Positions 39,219 to 53,294 of a stretch of 64,000 nt of DNA are shown here, piece after piece. Numbering within the stretch: position 1 is the first letter of the stretch; every line of letters starts with the position of its first letter. Made by a program: the position numbers and the translations under genes. Source of the stretch: Megalopta genalis (Eukaryota; Arthropoda; Insecta; Hymenoptera; Halictidae); assembly GCF_051020955.1 (NCBI RefSeq), contig NW_027476348.1, positions 1 through 64,000 of the forward strand, given 5' to 3'. Under the pieces are notes generated by a model. The model was not told the origin of the DNA. It saw only the letters and a program-made list of their open reading frames with translations, and made no database searches.

Positions 39219-42200
39219 TACAACTGCATGCGAAAAAAACGAGTTAGCTTCAAAACCAAGCGAATCACATGATTTAGCCTCAAATCAATGCGAAGTAGAA
39301 GGCTTATATTCGAATCCATGCGAAACAAATGGTTTAGCTTCAAATACTTGTGATATACATGATTTAGCTTCAACTGCATGCGAAACAAACGAGTTAGCTT
39401 AAAATCCATGCGGAACACATGATTTAGCTTCAAATCAATGCGAAGTAGAAGGCTGATCTTCGAATCCATGCGAAACAAATGGTTTAGCTTCAAATACTTG
39501 TGACATACATGATTTAGCTTCAACTGCATGCGAAACAAACGAGTTAGCTTATAATCCATGCGAAACACATGATTTAGCTTCAAATCAATGCGAAGTTGAA
39601 GGGTTATCTTCGTATCCATGCGAAACAAATGGTTTAGCTTCAAATACTTGTGATACATTTGATTTAGCTTCAACAGCATGCGAAACAAACGAGTTATCTT
39701 CAAATACATGCGAAACACATGATTTAGCTTTAAATCAATGCGAAATAGAAGGCTGATTTTCGAATCCACGAGAAACAAATGGTTTTGCTTCAAATACTTG
39801 TGATATACATGATTTAGCTTCATCTGCATGCGAAACAAACGAGTTAGCTTCAAATCCATGCGAAACCCTGGTTTTAGATTCAAATCAATGCGAAGTAGAA
39901 GACAGATCTTCAAATCCATGCGAAACAAATGGTTTAGATTCAAATACTTGTGATATACATGATTTAGCTTCAACAGCAAGCGAAACAAACGAGTTAGCTT
40001 TAAATCCATGCGAAACACATGATTTAGCCTCAAATCAATGCGAAGTAGAAGGCTTGGCTTCAAATCCGTGCGAATCAAATGGTTTAGCTTCAAATACTTG
40101 TCATATACATGATTTACATTCAAAAGCAAGCGAAACAAACGAGTTAGCTTCAAATCCATGTGAAACAAATGATTTAGCTTGAAATCAATGCGAAGTAGAG
40201 ATCTTAGCTTCAAAAAATCCCAGCGAAACAAATTACATAGCTTCAAATCAATGCGAAGTAGAAGGCTTAGCTTCAAATCCATGCGAATCAAATGTTTTAG
40301 CTTCAAATACTTGTGATATACATGATTTAGCTTCAACAGCATCCGAAACAAACGAGTTAGATTCAAATCCATGCGAAACACATGATTTAGCTTCAAATCA
40401 ATGCGAAGTAGAAGGCTTACCTTCGAATCCATGCGAAACAAATGGATTAGCTTCTTATACTTGTGATATACATGATTTAGCTTCAACAGCATGCGAAATA
40501 AACGAGTTAGATTCAAATCCATGCGAAACACATGATTTAGCTTCAAATCAATGCGAAGTAGAAGGATTAACTTCGTATCCATGCGAAACAAATGATTTAG
40601 CTGCAAATACTTGTGATATACGTGATTTAGCTTCAACTGCATGCGAAACAAACGAGTTAACTTCGAATCCATGCGAAACGAATAGTTTAGCTTCAAATAC
40701 TTGTGATGTACATGATTCAGCTTCAACTGCATGCGAAACAAACGAGTTAGCTTCAAATCCTTGCGAAACACATGATTTAGATTAAAATCAATGCGAATTA
40801 GAAGGGTTATCTTCGAATCCATGCGAAACAAATGGTTTACCTTCAAATACTTGTGATATACATGATTTAGCTTCAACAGCATGCGAAACAAACGAGTCAG
40901 CTTCAAATCCATGCGAAACACAAGATTTAGCATCAAATTAATGCGAAGTGGATGGCTGATCTTCGAATCCATGCGAGGCAAATGGTTTAGCTTCAAATAC
41001 TTGTGATATACATTATTTAGCTTCAACAGCATGCGAAACAAACGAGCTAGCTTCAAATCCATGCGAAACACAGGATTTAGCATCAAATCAATGCGAAGTA
41101 GAAGGCTTATCTTCGAATCCATGCGAAACAAATGGTTTAGCTTCAAATACTTGTGATATACATGATTTAGCTACAACTGCATGCGAAAAAAACGAGTTAG
41201 CTTCAAAACCAAGCGAATCACATGATTTAGCCTCAAATCAATGCGAAGTAGAAGGCTTAGCTTCGAATAAATGCGAAACAAATGGTTTAGCTTCAAATAC
41301 TTGTGATATGCATGATTTAGCTTCAACTATTAGCGAAAAAAACGAGTTAGCTTCAAATCCAAGCGAAACACATGATTTAGCCACAAATCAATGCGAATTA
41401 GAAGGGTTATCTTCGAATCCATGCGAAACAAATGATATAGATTCAAATACTTGTGATATACATGATTTAGCTTCAACTGCATGCGAAAAAAACGAGGTAG
41501 CTTCAAATCCATGCGAACACATGATTTAGCTTCAAATCAATGCGAAGTAGAAGGCTGTTCTTCGAATCCATGCGAAGCAAATGGTTTGGCTTCAAATACT
41601 TCTGCTGCACTTGATTTAGCTTCAACAGCATGCGAAACAAACGAGTTCGATTCAAATCCATGCGAAACAAATGATTTAGCTTCAAATCAATGCGAAGTAC
41701 ATGGGTTATCTTCGAATCCATGCGAAACAAATTGTTTAACTTCAAATACTTGTGATATACATGATTTAGCTTCAACAGCATGCGAAACAAACGAGTTCGA
41801 TTCAAATCCATGCGAAACACATGATTTAGTTTCAAATCAATGCGGAGTGGAAGGCTTATCCTCGAATCTATGCGAAACGAATAGTTTAGGTTCAAATACT
41901 TGTGATATACATGATTCAGCTTCAACTGCATGCCAAAAAAACGAGTTAGCATCAAATCCATGCGAAACATATGATTTATAACCTAATCAATGCGAAGTAG
42001 AATGCTGATCTTCGAATCCATGCGAAGCAAATGGTTTGGCTTCAAATACTTGTGATACACTTGATTTATCTTCAACAGCATGCGAAACAAACGAGTTAGA
42101 AGCAAATCCATGCGAAACACATGATTTAGCTTCAAATCAATGCAAAGTAGAAGGGTTAACTTCGAATCCATGCGAAACAAATGGTTTAGCTTCAAATACT

Positions 42201-42500
42201 TGTGATATGCATGATTTAGCTTCAACAGAATACGAAACAAACGAGCTAGCTTCAAATCCATGCGAAACACATGATTTAGCCTCAAATCAATGCGAATTAG
42301 AAGGGTTATCTTCGAATCCATGCGAAACAAATGATATAGATTCAAATACTTGTGATATACATGATTTAGCTTCAACAGCATCCGAAACAAACGAGTTAGA
42401 TTCAAATCCATGCGAAACACATGATTTAGCTTCAAATCAATGCGAAGTAGAAGGCTTACCTTCGAATCTATGCGAAACAAATGGATTAGCTTCTTATACT
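39219..42500. repeat. Progenitor-like segment for the later 3,303-bp unit
   Basis: About 39375-41300 matches about 54232-56157 at a 14,857-bp offset, and 41460 to at least 42687 matches 62773-64000 at a 21,313-bp offset. Shared private features include CGAAACCCTGGTTTTAG, the 33-bp monomer, GAAGGATTAACTTCG, AATGGTTTACCTTC, ACTTCTGCTGCACTTG and GAGTTCGATTC. One 150-bp unit near 41310-41460 (TATTAGCGAAAAAAACGAG type) is missing from the later copies. The segment contains minus-strand open frames of up to 642 residues (39218-41146) that I regard as periodicity products. Confidence 0.8.
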
Positions 42501-42504
42501 TGTG

Positions 42505-45500
42505 ATATACATGATTTAGCTTCAACAGCATGCGAAATAAACGAGTTAGATTCAAATCCATGCGAAACACATGATTTAGCTTCAAATCAATGCGAAGTAG
42601 AAGGATTATCTTCGTATCCATGCGAAACAAATGATTTAGCTGCAAATACTTGTGATATACGTGATTTAGCTTCAACTGCATGCGAAATAAACGAGTTAGA
42701 TTCAAATCCATGCGAAACACATGATTTAGATTAAAATCAATGCGAAGTAGAAGGCTTATCTTCGAATCCATGCGAAACAAATGGTTTAGCTTCAAATACT
42801 TGTGATATACATGATTTAGCTTCAACTGCATGCGAAACAAACGAGTTAGCTTATAATCCATGCGAAACACATGATTTAGCTTCAAATACTTGAGATATAC
42901 ATGATTTAGATTCAACTGCATGCGAAACAATCGAATTAGCTTCAAATCCAAGCGAAAATCATAATTTAGCATCAAGTCAACGCGAAGTTGATGGCTTAGC
43001 TTCAAGTCCATGCGAAACACATGATTTAGCACCAAATCAATGCGAAGTAGAAGGTTGACCTTCGAATCCATGCGAAGCAAATGGTTTACCTTGATACACC
43101 TGGGATATACATGATTTAGCTTCAACTACATACGAAACAAACGAGTTAGCTTCAAATCCATGCGAAACATATGATTTATCACCTAATCAATGCGAAGTAG
43201 AAGGCTGATCTTCGAATCCATGCGAAGCAAATGGTTTGGCTTCAAATACTTGTGATACACTTGATTTATCTTCAACAGCATGCGAAACAAACGAATTAGC
43301 TTCAAATCCATGCGAAACCCATGATTTAGCATCTAATCAATGCGAAGTAGAAGACTGATCTTCGAATCCATGCGAAACAAATAGTTTAGCTTCTAATACT
43401 TGTGATATACATGATTTAGCTTCAACAGCATGCGAAACAAACGAGTTATCTTCAAATCCAAGCGAAACACATGATTTATATTCAAATCAATGCGAAGTAG
43501 AAGTCTGATCTTCAAATCCATGCGAAACGAATAGTTTAGCTTCAAAAACTTGTGATATACATGATTCAGCTTCAACTGCATGCGAAACAAACGAGTTATC
43601 TTCAAATCCAAGCGAAACACATGATTTATATTCAAATCAATGCGAAGTAGAAAGCTTAGCTTCAAATCCATGGGAATCAAATGGTTTAGCTTCAAATACT
43701 TGTGATATACATGATTTAACTTCAACTGCATGCGAAACAAACGAGGTAGCTTCAAATCCATGCGAACACATGATTTAGCTTCAACTCAATGCGAAGTAGG
43801 AGGCTTATCTTCGAATCCAAGCGAATCAAATGGTTTAGCTTCAAATACTTGTGATATACATGACTTAGCTTCAACAGCATGCGAAACAAACGAGTTAGCT
43901 TCAAATCCATGCGAAACACATGATTTAGCTTCAAATCAATGCGAAGTAGGAGGCTTATCTTCGAATCCAAGCGAATCAAATGGTTTAGCTTCAAATACTT
44001 GTGATATACATGACTTAGCTTCAACAGCATGCGAAACAAACGAGTTAGCTTCAAATCCATGCGAAACACATGATTTAGCTTCAAATCAATGCGAATTAGA
44101 AGGGTTATCTACGAATCCATGCGAAACATATGATATAGGTTCAAATACTTGTGATATACATGATTTAGCTTCAACAGCATGCGAAACAAACGAGTTAGCT
44201 TCAAATCCATGCGAAACACATGATTTAGCTTAAAATCAATGCGAATTAGAAGGGTTATCTACGAATCCATGCGAAACATATGATATAGGTTCAAATACTT
44301 GTGATATACATGATTTAGCTTCAACAGCATGCGAAACAAACGAGTTAGCTTCAAATTCATGCGAACACATGATTTAGCTTCAAATCAATGCGAAGTAGGA
44401 GGCTTATCTTCGAATCCATGCGAAACAAATGGTTTAGCTTCAAATACTTGTGATATACATGATTTAGCTTCAACAGCATGCGAAATAAACGAGTTAGATT
44501 CAAATCCATGCGAAACACATGATTTAGCTTCAAATCAATGCGAAGTAGAAGGATTATCTTCGTATCCATGCGAAACAAATGATTTAGCTGCAAATACTTG
44601 TGATATACGTGATTTAGCTTCAACTGCATGCGAAATAAACGAGTTAGATTCAAATCCATGCGAAACACATGATTTAGATTAAAATCAATGCGAAGTAGAA
44701 GGCTTATCTTCGAATCCATGCGAAACAAATGGTTTAGCTTCAAATACTTGTGATATACATGATTTAGCTTCAACTGCATGCGAAACAAACGAGTTAGCTT
44801 ATAATCCATGCGAAACACATGATTTAGCTTCAAATACTTGAGATATACATGATTTAGATTCAACTGCATGCGAAACAATCGAATTAGCTTCAAATCCAAG
44901 CGAAAATCATAATTTAGCATCAAGTCAACGCGAAGTTGATGGCTTAGCTTCAAGTCCATGCGAAACACATGATTTAGCACCAAATCAATGCGAAGTAGAA
45001 GGTTGACCTTCGAATCCATGCGAAGCAAATGGTTTACCTTGATACACCTGGGATATACATGATTTAGCTTCAACTACATACGAAACAAACGAGTTAGCTT
45101 CAAATCCATGCGAAACATATGATTTATCACCTAATCAATGCGAAGTAGAAGGCTGATCTTCGAATCCATGCGAAGCAAATGGTTTGGCTTCAAATACTTG
45201 TGATACACTTGATTTATCTTCAACAGCATGCGAAACAAACGAATTAGCTTCAAATCCATGCGAAACCCATGATTTAGCATCTAATCAATGCGAAGTAGAA
45301 GACTGATCTTCGAATCCATGCGAAACAAATAGTTTAGCTTCTAATACTTGTGATATACATGATTTAGCTTCAACAGCATGCGAAACAAACGAGTTATCTT
45401 CAAATCCAAGCGAAACACATGATTTATATTCAAATCAATGCGAAGTAGAAGTCTGATCTTCAAATCCATGCGAAACGAATAGTTTAGCTTCAAAAACTTG

Positions 45501-46400
45501 TGATATACATGATTCAGCTTCAACTGCATGCGAAACAAACGAGTTATCTTCAAATCCAAGCGAAACACATGATTTATATTCAAATCAATGCGAAGTAGAA
45601 AGCTTAGCTTCAAATCCATGGGAATCAAATGGTTTAGCTTCAAATACTTGTGATATACATGATTTAACTTCAACTGCATGCGAAACAAACGAGGTAGCTT
45701 CAAATCCATGCGAACACATGATTTAGCTTCAACTCAATGCGAAGTAGGAGGCTTATCTTCGAATCCAAGCGAATCAAATGGTTTAGCTTCAAATACTTGT
45801 GATATACATGACTTAGCTTCAACAGCATGCGAAACAAACGAGTTAGCTTCAAATCCATGCGAAACACATGATTTAGCTTCAAATCAATGCGAAGTAGGAG
45901 GCTTATCTTCGAATCCAAGCGAATCAAATGGTTTAGCTTCAAATACTTGTGATATACATGACTTAGCTTCAACAGCATGCGAAACAAACGAGTTAGCTTC
46001 AAATCCATGCGAAACACATGATTTAGCTTCAAATCAATGCGAATTAGAAGGGTTATCTACGAATCCATGCGAAACATATGATATAGGTTCAAATACTTGT
46101 GATATACATGATTTAGCTTCAACAGCATGCGAAACAAACGAGTTAGCTTCAAATCCATGCGAAACACATGATTTAGCTTAAAATCAATGCGAATTAGAAG
46201 GGTTATCTACGAATCCATGCGAAACATATGATATAGGTTCAAATACTTGTGATATACATGATTTAGCTTCAACAGCATGCGAAACAAACGAGTTAGCTTC
46301 AAATTCATGCGAACACATGATTTAGCTTCAAATCAATGCGAAGTAGGAGGCTTATCTTCGAATCCATGCGAAACAAATGGTTTAGCTTCAAATACTTGTG
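42505..46400. repeat. 1,948-bp unit in two direct tandem copies
   Basis: Copy 1 is about 42505-44452 and copy 2 about 44453-46400. All landmarks pair at exactly 1,948 bp, for example the hybrid CTTCAAATACTTGAGATATAC (42879, 44827), GATACACCTGGGATATAC, AAGTCTGATCTTC, CAAAAACTTGTG and GGTTATCTACGAATCC. Each copy holds two 29-bp GCGAACACATG monomers (near 43766 and 44366; 45714 and 46314), explaining 65 monomers minus 2 bp. I noticed no mismatch in the stretches I compared, so the duplication looks recent. Confidence 0.88.
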
Positions 46401-49300
46401 ATATACATGATATAGCTTTAACTGCAAGCGAAACAAACGAGTTAACTGCAAATCCATGCGAAACACATGATTTAGCCTCAAATCAATACGAAGTAGAAGG
46501 CTTAGCTTCGAATAAATGCGGCACAAATGGATTACCTTGATATACCTGTGATATACATGATTTAGCTTCAACTACAAACAAAACAAACGAGTTAGCTTCA
46601 AATCCATGCGAAGCATATGATCTAACTTCAAATCAATGCGAAGTAGAAGGCTGATATTCGAATCCATGCGAAACAAATAGTTTAGCTTCAAATACTTGTG
46701 ATACACTTGATTTAGCTTCAACAGCATGCGAACCATACGAGTTAGCTTCAAATCCATGCGAACACATGATTTAGCTTCAAATCAATGCGAAGTAGGAGGC
46801 TTATCTTCGAATCATTGCGAAACAAATGGTTTAGCTTCAAATACTTGTGATATACGTGATTTAGCTTCAACAGCATGCGAAACAAACGAGTTAGCTTCAA
46901 ATCCATGCGAAACTCATGATTTTGCTTCAAATGAATGAGAATTAGAAGGGTTATCTTGGAATCCATGCGAAACAAATGGTTTAGCTTCTAATACTTGTGA
47001 TATACATGATTTACCTTCAAAAGCATGCGAAACAAACGAGTTAATTCAAGTCCAAGCGAAAAACATGATTTATCATCAAGTCAACGCGAAGTTGACGGCT
47101 TATCTTCAAATCCATGCGAAACGAATGATTTAGCTACACATACTTGAGAATATAAGTGCTATAGCTTCAAATGCAGGCGAAACAAACGAGTTAGCTTCAA
47201 ACCCATGCGAAACGCATGATTTAGCATCTGATCAATGAGAAGTAGAAGGCTGATCTTCGCAATCCATGCGAAGCAAATGGTTTAGCTTCAAATACTTGTG
47301 ATACACTTGATTTAGCTTCAACTGCATGCGAAACAAACGAGTTAACTTCAAATCCATGAGAAACACATGATTTAGCTTCAAATCAATGCGATGTGGAAGG
47401 CTAATCTTCGAATCCATGCGAAGCAAATGGTTTAGCTTCAAATACTTGTGATACACTTGATTTAGCTTCAACTGCATGCGAAACAAACGAGTTAACTTCA
47501 AATCCATGAGAAACACATGATTTAGCTTCAAATCAATGCGATGTGGAAGGCTAATCTTCGAATCCATGCGAAACAAATGATTTAGCTTCAAATACTTGTG
47601 ATACACTTGATTTAGCTTCAACAGCATGCGAAATAAACGAGTCAGCTTCAAATCCATGAGAAACACATGATTTTGCTTCAAATCAATGCGAAATAGGTGG
47701 CTTATCTTCGATTCCATGCGATACAAATGGTTTAGCTTCAAATACTTGTGATATACATGATTTAGCTTCAACAGCATGCGAAACAAACGAGTTAGCTTCA
47801 AATCCATGCGAAACTCATGATTTAGCTTCAAATCAATGCGAATTAGAAGGGTTATCTTGGAATCCATGCGAAACAAATGGTTTAGCTTCTAATACTTGTG
47901 ATATACATGATTTACCTTCAACAGCATGCGAAACAAACGAGTTCACTTCAAGTCCAAGCGAAATACATGATTTATCATCAAGTCAACGCGAAGTTGACGG
48001 CTTAGCTTCAAATCCATGCGTAACGAATGATTTAGCTACACATACTTGAGAATATCAGTGCTATAGCTTCGAATGCAGGCGAAACAAACGAGTTAGCATC
48101 AAAACCATGCGAAACGCATGATTTAGCATCTAATCAATGAGAAGTAGAAGGCTGATCTTCGCAATCCATGCGAAGCAAATGGTTTAGCTTCAAATGCTTG
48201 TGATACACTTGATTTAGCTTCAACTGCATGCGAAACAAACGAGTTAGCTTCAAGTCCAAACGAAAAACATGATTTAGCATCAAGTCAACACGAAGTTCAT
48301 GGCTTAGCTTCAAATCCATGCGTAACGAATGATTTAGCTTGACATACTTGAAAATATAAGTGATATGGCTTCAAATGCAGGCGAAACAAACGAGTTAGCT
48401 TCAAATCCATGCGGAACACATGATTTAGCTTCAAATCAATGCGAAGTGGAAGGCTTATCTTCGAATCCATGCGAAACGAATAGTTTAGATTCAAATACTT
48501 TTGATATACATGATTCAGCTTCAACTGCATGCGAAACAAACGAGTTAGCTTGAAATCCATGCGAAACACATGAATTAGATTAAAATCAATGCGAAGTAGA
48601 AGGCTTATCTTCGAATCCGTGCGAAACGAATAGTTTAGCTTCAAATGCTTGTGATATACATGACATAGCTTCAACAGCATGCGAAACAAACGAGTTAGCT
48701 TCAAATCCATGCGAAACACATGATTTAGCTTCAAATCAATGCGAATTAGAAGGGTTATCTTCGAATCCATGCGAAGCAAATTGTTTAACTTCAAATACTT
48801 GTGATATACATGATTTAGCTTCAACAGCATGCGAAACAAACGAGTTCGATTCAAATCCATGCGAAACACATGATTTAGTTTCAAATCAATGCAGAGTGGA
48901 AGGCTTATCCTCGAATCCATGCGAAACGAATAGTTTAGGTTCAAATACTTGTGATATACATGATTCAGCTTCAACTGCATGCGAAACAAACGAGTTAGCA
49001 TCAAATCCATGCGAAACATATGATTTATCACCTAATCAATGCGAAGTAGAAGGCTGATCCTCGAATCCATGCGAAGCAAATGGTTTGGCTTCAAATACTT
49101 GTGATACACTTGATTTATCTTCAACAGCATGCGAAACAAACGAGTTAGAAGCAAATCCATGCGAACACATGATTTAGCTTCAAATCAATGCGAAGTAGGA
49201 GACTTATCTTCGAATCCATGCGAAACAAATGGTTTAGCTTCAAATACTTGGGATATACATGACTTAGCTTCAACAGCATGCGAAACAAACGAGTTATCTT
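46401..49300. repeat. Zone 4 block later copied at about 51356-53300
   Basis: About 46480-48540 matches about 51434-53345 at 4,954-4,955 bp, then 4,805 bp after one 150-bp unit near 47400-47550 that is absent downstream. Markers are TTACCTTGATATACC, ACTACAAACAAAAC, GAGTTAATTCAAGTCC (29-bp monomer near 47045), CTTCGCAATCC (31-bp monomer near 47260 and 48160) and the AATATCAGTGCTATAGC variant near 48055. Indels are dense, so open frames on both strands are short here. From 48540 to 49300 the array holds GAGTTCGATTC and CACCTAATC variants that recur in zone 5. No gene is seen. Confidence 0.75.
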
Positions 49301-49314
49301 CAAATCCATGCGAA

Positions 49315-51275
49315 ACACATGATTTAGCTTCAAATCAATGCGAATTAGAAGGGTTATCTTCGAATCCATGCGAAACATATGATATAGCTTCAATTACTTG
49401 TGATATACATGATTTAGCTTCAACAGCATGCGAAACAAACGAGTTAGCTTCCAATCAATGCGAAACACATGATTTAGATTAAAATCAATACGAAGTAGAA
49501 GGCTTATCTTGGAATCCAAGCGAAACCAATGGTTTAGCTTCAAATACTTGTGATATACATGATTTAGCTTCAACAACATGCGAAACAAACGAGTTAGCTT
49601 CAAGTCCAAACGAAAAACATGATTTAGCATCAAGTCAACACGAAGTTCATGGCTTAGCTTCAAATCCATGCGTAACGAATGATTTAGCTTGACATACTTG
49701 AAAATATAAGTGATATGGCTTCAAATGCAGGCGAAACAAACGAGTTAGCTTCAAATCCATGCGGAACACATGATTTAGCTTCAAATCAATGCGAAGTGGA
49801 AGGCTTATCTTCGAATCCGTGCGAAACGAATAGTTTAGCTTCAAATGCTTGTGATATACATGACTTAGCTTCAACAGCATGCGAAACAAACGAGTTAGCT
49901 TCAAATCCATGCGAAACACATGATTTAGCTTCAAATCAATGCGAAGTGGAAGGCTTATCTTCGAATCCATGCGAAACAAATGGATTAGATTCATATACTT
50001 GTGATACACATGATTTAGCTTCAACAGCATGCGAAATAAACGAGTTAGATCCAAATCCATGCGAAACACATGATCTAGCTTCAAATCAATGCGAAGTAGA
50101 AGGGTTATCTTCGAATAAATGCGAAACAAGTAGTTTATCTTCAAATACTTGTGATATACATGATTTAGTTCCAACAGTATGCGAAACAAACGAGTTCGAT
50201 TCAAATCCATGCGAAACACATGATTTAGCTTCAAATCAATGCGAAGTACATGGGTTATCTTCGAATCCATGCGAAACAAATTGTTTAACTTCAAATACTT
50301 GTGATATACATGATTTAGATTCAACAGCATGCGAAACAAACGAGTTCGATTCAAATCCATGCGAAACACTTGATTTAGCTTCAAATCAATGCGAATTAGA
50401 AGGGTTATCTTCGAATCCATGCGAAACATATGATATAGCTTCAATTACTTGTGATATACATGATTTAGCTTCAACAGCATGCGAAACAAACGAGTGAGCT
50501 TCCAATCAATGCGAAACACATGATTTAGATTAAAATCAATACGAAGTAGAAGGCTTATCTTCGAATCCAAGCGAAACCAATGGTTTAGCTTCAAATACTT
50601 GTGATATACATGATTTAGCTTCAACAACATGCGAAACAAACGAGTTAGCTTCAAGTCCAAACGAAAAACATGATTTAGCATCAAGTCAACACGAAGTTCA
50701 TGGCTTAGCTTCAAATCCATGCGTAACGAATGATTTAGCTTGACATACTTGAAAATATAAGTGATATGGCTTCAAATGCAGGCGAAACAAACGAGTTAGC
50801 TTCAAATCCATGCGGAACACATGATTTAGCTTCAAATCAATGCGAAGTGGAAGGCTTATCTTCGAATCCGTGCGAAACGAATAGTTTAGCTTCAAATGCT
50901 TGTGATATACATGACTTAGCTTCAACAGCATGCGAAACAAACGAGTTAGCTTCAAATCCATGCGAAACACATGATTTAGCTTCAAATCAATGCGAAGTGG
51001 AAGGCTTATCTTCGAATCCATGCGAAACAAATGGATTAGATTCATATACTTGTGATACACATGATTTAGCTTCAACAGCATGCGAAATAAACGAGTTAGA
51101 TCCAAATCCATGCGAAACACATGATTTAGCTTCAAATCAATGCGAAGTAGAAGGGTTATCTTCGAATAAATGCGAAACAAGTAGTTTATCTTCAAATACT
51201 TGTGATATACATGATTTAGTTCCAACAGTATGCGAAACAAACGAGTTCGATTCAAATCCATGCGAAACACATGAA
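49315..51275. repeat. 1,051-bp duplication (about 49315-50220 and 50366-51275)
   Basis: Landmarks pair at 1,051 bp (35 monomers plus 1): CTTCCAATCAATGCG (49449, 50500), TTGAAAATATAAG (31-bp monomer, 49700, 50751), GTTCATGGCTTAGC, AAATGCTTGTGATATACATGAC, CCAACAGTATGCG. Differences include GAGTTAGCTTCC against GAGTGAGCTTCC, which puts a + frame stop into the second copy near 50495, and CTTGGAATCCAAGCG against CTTCGAATCCAAGCG. The + open frames at 49715-50497 (260 residues) and 50766-51494 (242 residues) are paired products of this duplication. Confidence 0.8.
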
Positions 51276-53294
51276 TTAGCTTCAAATCAATACGAATTAG
51301 AAGGGTTATCTTGGAATCCATGCGAAACGTATGATATAGCTTCAAATACTTGTGATATACATGATTTAGTTTCAACCGCATGCGAAACAAATGAGTTAGC
51401 TTCAAATCCAAGCGAAACACATGATTTAGCCTCAAATCAATGCGAAGTAGAAGGCTTAGCTTCGAATAAATGCGGCACAAATGGATTACCTTGATATACC
51501 TGTGATATACATGATTTAGCTTCAACTACAAACAAAACAAACGAGTTAGCTTCAAATCCATGCGAAGCATATGATCTAACTTCAAATCAATGCGAAGTAG
51601 AAGGCTGATATTCGAATCCATGCGAAACAAATGGTTTAGCTTCAAATACTTGTGATACACTTGATTTAGCTTCAACAGCATGCGAACCATACGAGTTAGC
51701 TTCAAATCCATGCGAACACATGATTTAGCTTAAAAATCAATGCGAAGTAGGAGGCTTATCTTCGAATCATTGCGAAACAAATGGTTTAGCTTCAAATACT
51801 TGTGATATACGTGATTTAGCTTCAACAGCATGCGAAACAAACGAGTTAGCTTCAAATCCATGCGAAACTCATGATTTTGCTTCAAATGAATGAGAATTAG
51901 AAGGGTTATCTTGGAATCCATGCGAAACAAATGGTTTAGCTTCTAATACTTGTGATATACATGATTTGCTTTCAAAAGCATGCGAAACAAACGAGTTAAT
52001 TCAAGTCCAAGCGAAAAACATGATTTATCATCAAGTCAACGCGAAGTTGACGGCTTAGCTTCAAATCCATGCGAAACGAATGATTTAGCTACACATACTT
52101 GAGAATATAAGTGCTATAGCTTCAAATGCAGGCGAAACAAACGAGTTAGCTTCAAACCCATGCGAAACGCATGATTTAGCATCTAATCAATGAGAAGTAG
52201 AAGGCTGATCTTCGCAATCCATGCGAAGCAAATGGTTTAGCTTCAAATACTTGTGATACACTTGATTTAGCTTCAACTGCATGCGAAACAAACGAGTTAA
52301 CTTCAAATCCATGAGAAACACATGATTTAGCTTCAAATCAATGCGATGTGGAAGGCTAATCTTCGAATCCATGCGAAACAAATGATTTAGCTTCAAATAC
52401 TTGTGATACACTTGATTTAGCTTCAACAGCATGCGAAATAAACGAGTCAGCTTCAAATCCATGAGAAACACATGATTTTGCTTCAAATCAATGCGAAATA
52501 GGTGGCTTATCTTCGATTCCATGCGATACAAATGGTTTAGCTTCAAATACTTGTGATATACATGATTTAGCTTCAACAGCATGCGAAACAAACGAGTTAG
52601 CTTCAAATCCATGCGAAACTCATGATTTAGCTTCAAATCAATGCGAATTAGAAGGGTTATCTTGGAATCCATGCGAAACAAATGGTTTAGATTCTAATAC
52701 TTGTGATATACATGATTTACCTTCAACAGCATGCGAAACAAACGAGTTAACTTCAAGTCCAAGCGAAATACATGATTTATCATCAAGTCAACGCGAAGTT
52801 GACGGCTTAGCTTCAAATCCATGCGTAACGAATGATTTAGCTACACATACTTGAGAATATCAGTGCTATAGCTTCGAATGCAGGCGAAACAAACGAGTTA
52901 GCATCAAAACCATGCGAAACGCATGATTTAGCATCTAATCAATGAGAAGTAGAAGGCTGATCTTCGCAATCCATGCGAAGCAAATGGTTTAGCTTCAAAT
53001 GCTTGTGATACACTTGATTTAGCTTCAACTGCATGCGAAACAAACGAGTTAGCTTCAAGTCCAAACGAAAAACATGATTTAGCATCAAGTCAACACGAAG
53101 TTCATGGCTTAGCTTCAAATCCATGCGTAACGAATGATTTAGCTTGACATACTTGAAAATATAAGTGATATGGCTTCAAATGCAGGCGAAACAAACGAGT
53201 TAGCTTCAAATCCATGCGGAACACATGATTTAGCTTCAAATCAATGCGAAGTGGAAGGCTTATCTTCGAATCCATGCGAAACGAATAGTTTAGA
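51276..53294. repeat. Second copy of the zone 4 block
   Basis: Most of this stretch repeats 46480-48540, lacking one 150-bp unit. A 1-bp insertion near 51733 (CTTAAAAATCAATG) and ATTTGCTTTCAAAAGC near 51965 distinguish it from the first copy. It keeps the 29-bp GAGTTAATTC monomer and the CTTCGCAATCC monomers (52213, 52968). It ends where the 3,303-bp triplication begins. No gene is seen. Confidence 0.75.

Noticed and set aside
39863..39869. Telomere-like AAACCCT
   Set aside because: It is a single heptamer inside a class B variant (CGAAACCCTGG), recurring only where that whole block was duplicated. There is no tandem run.
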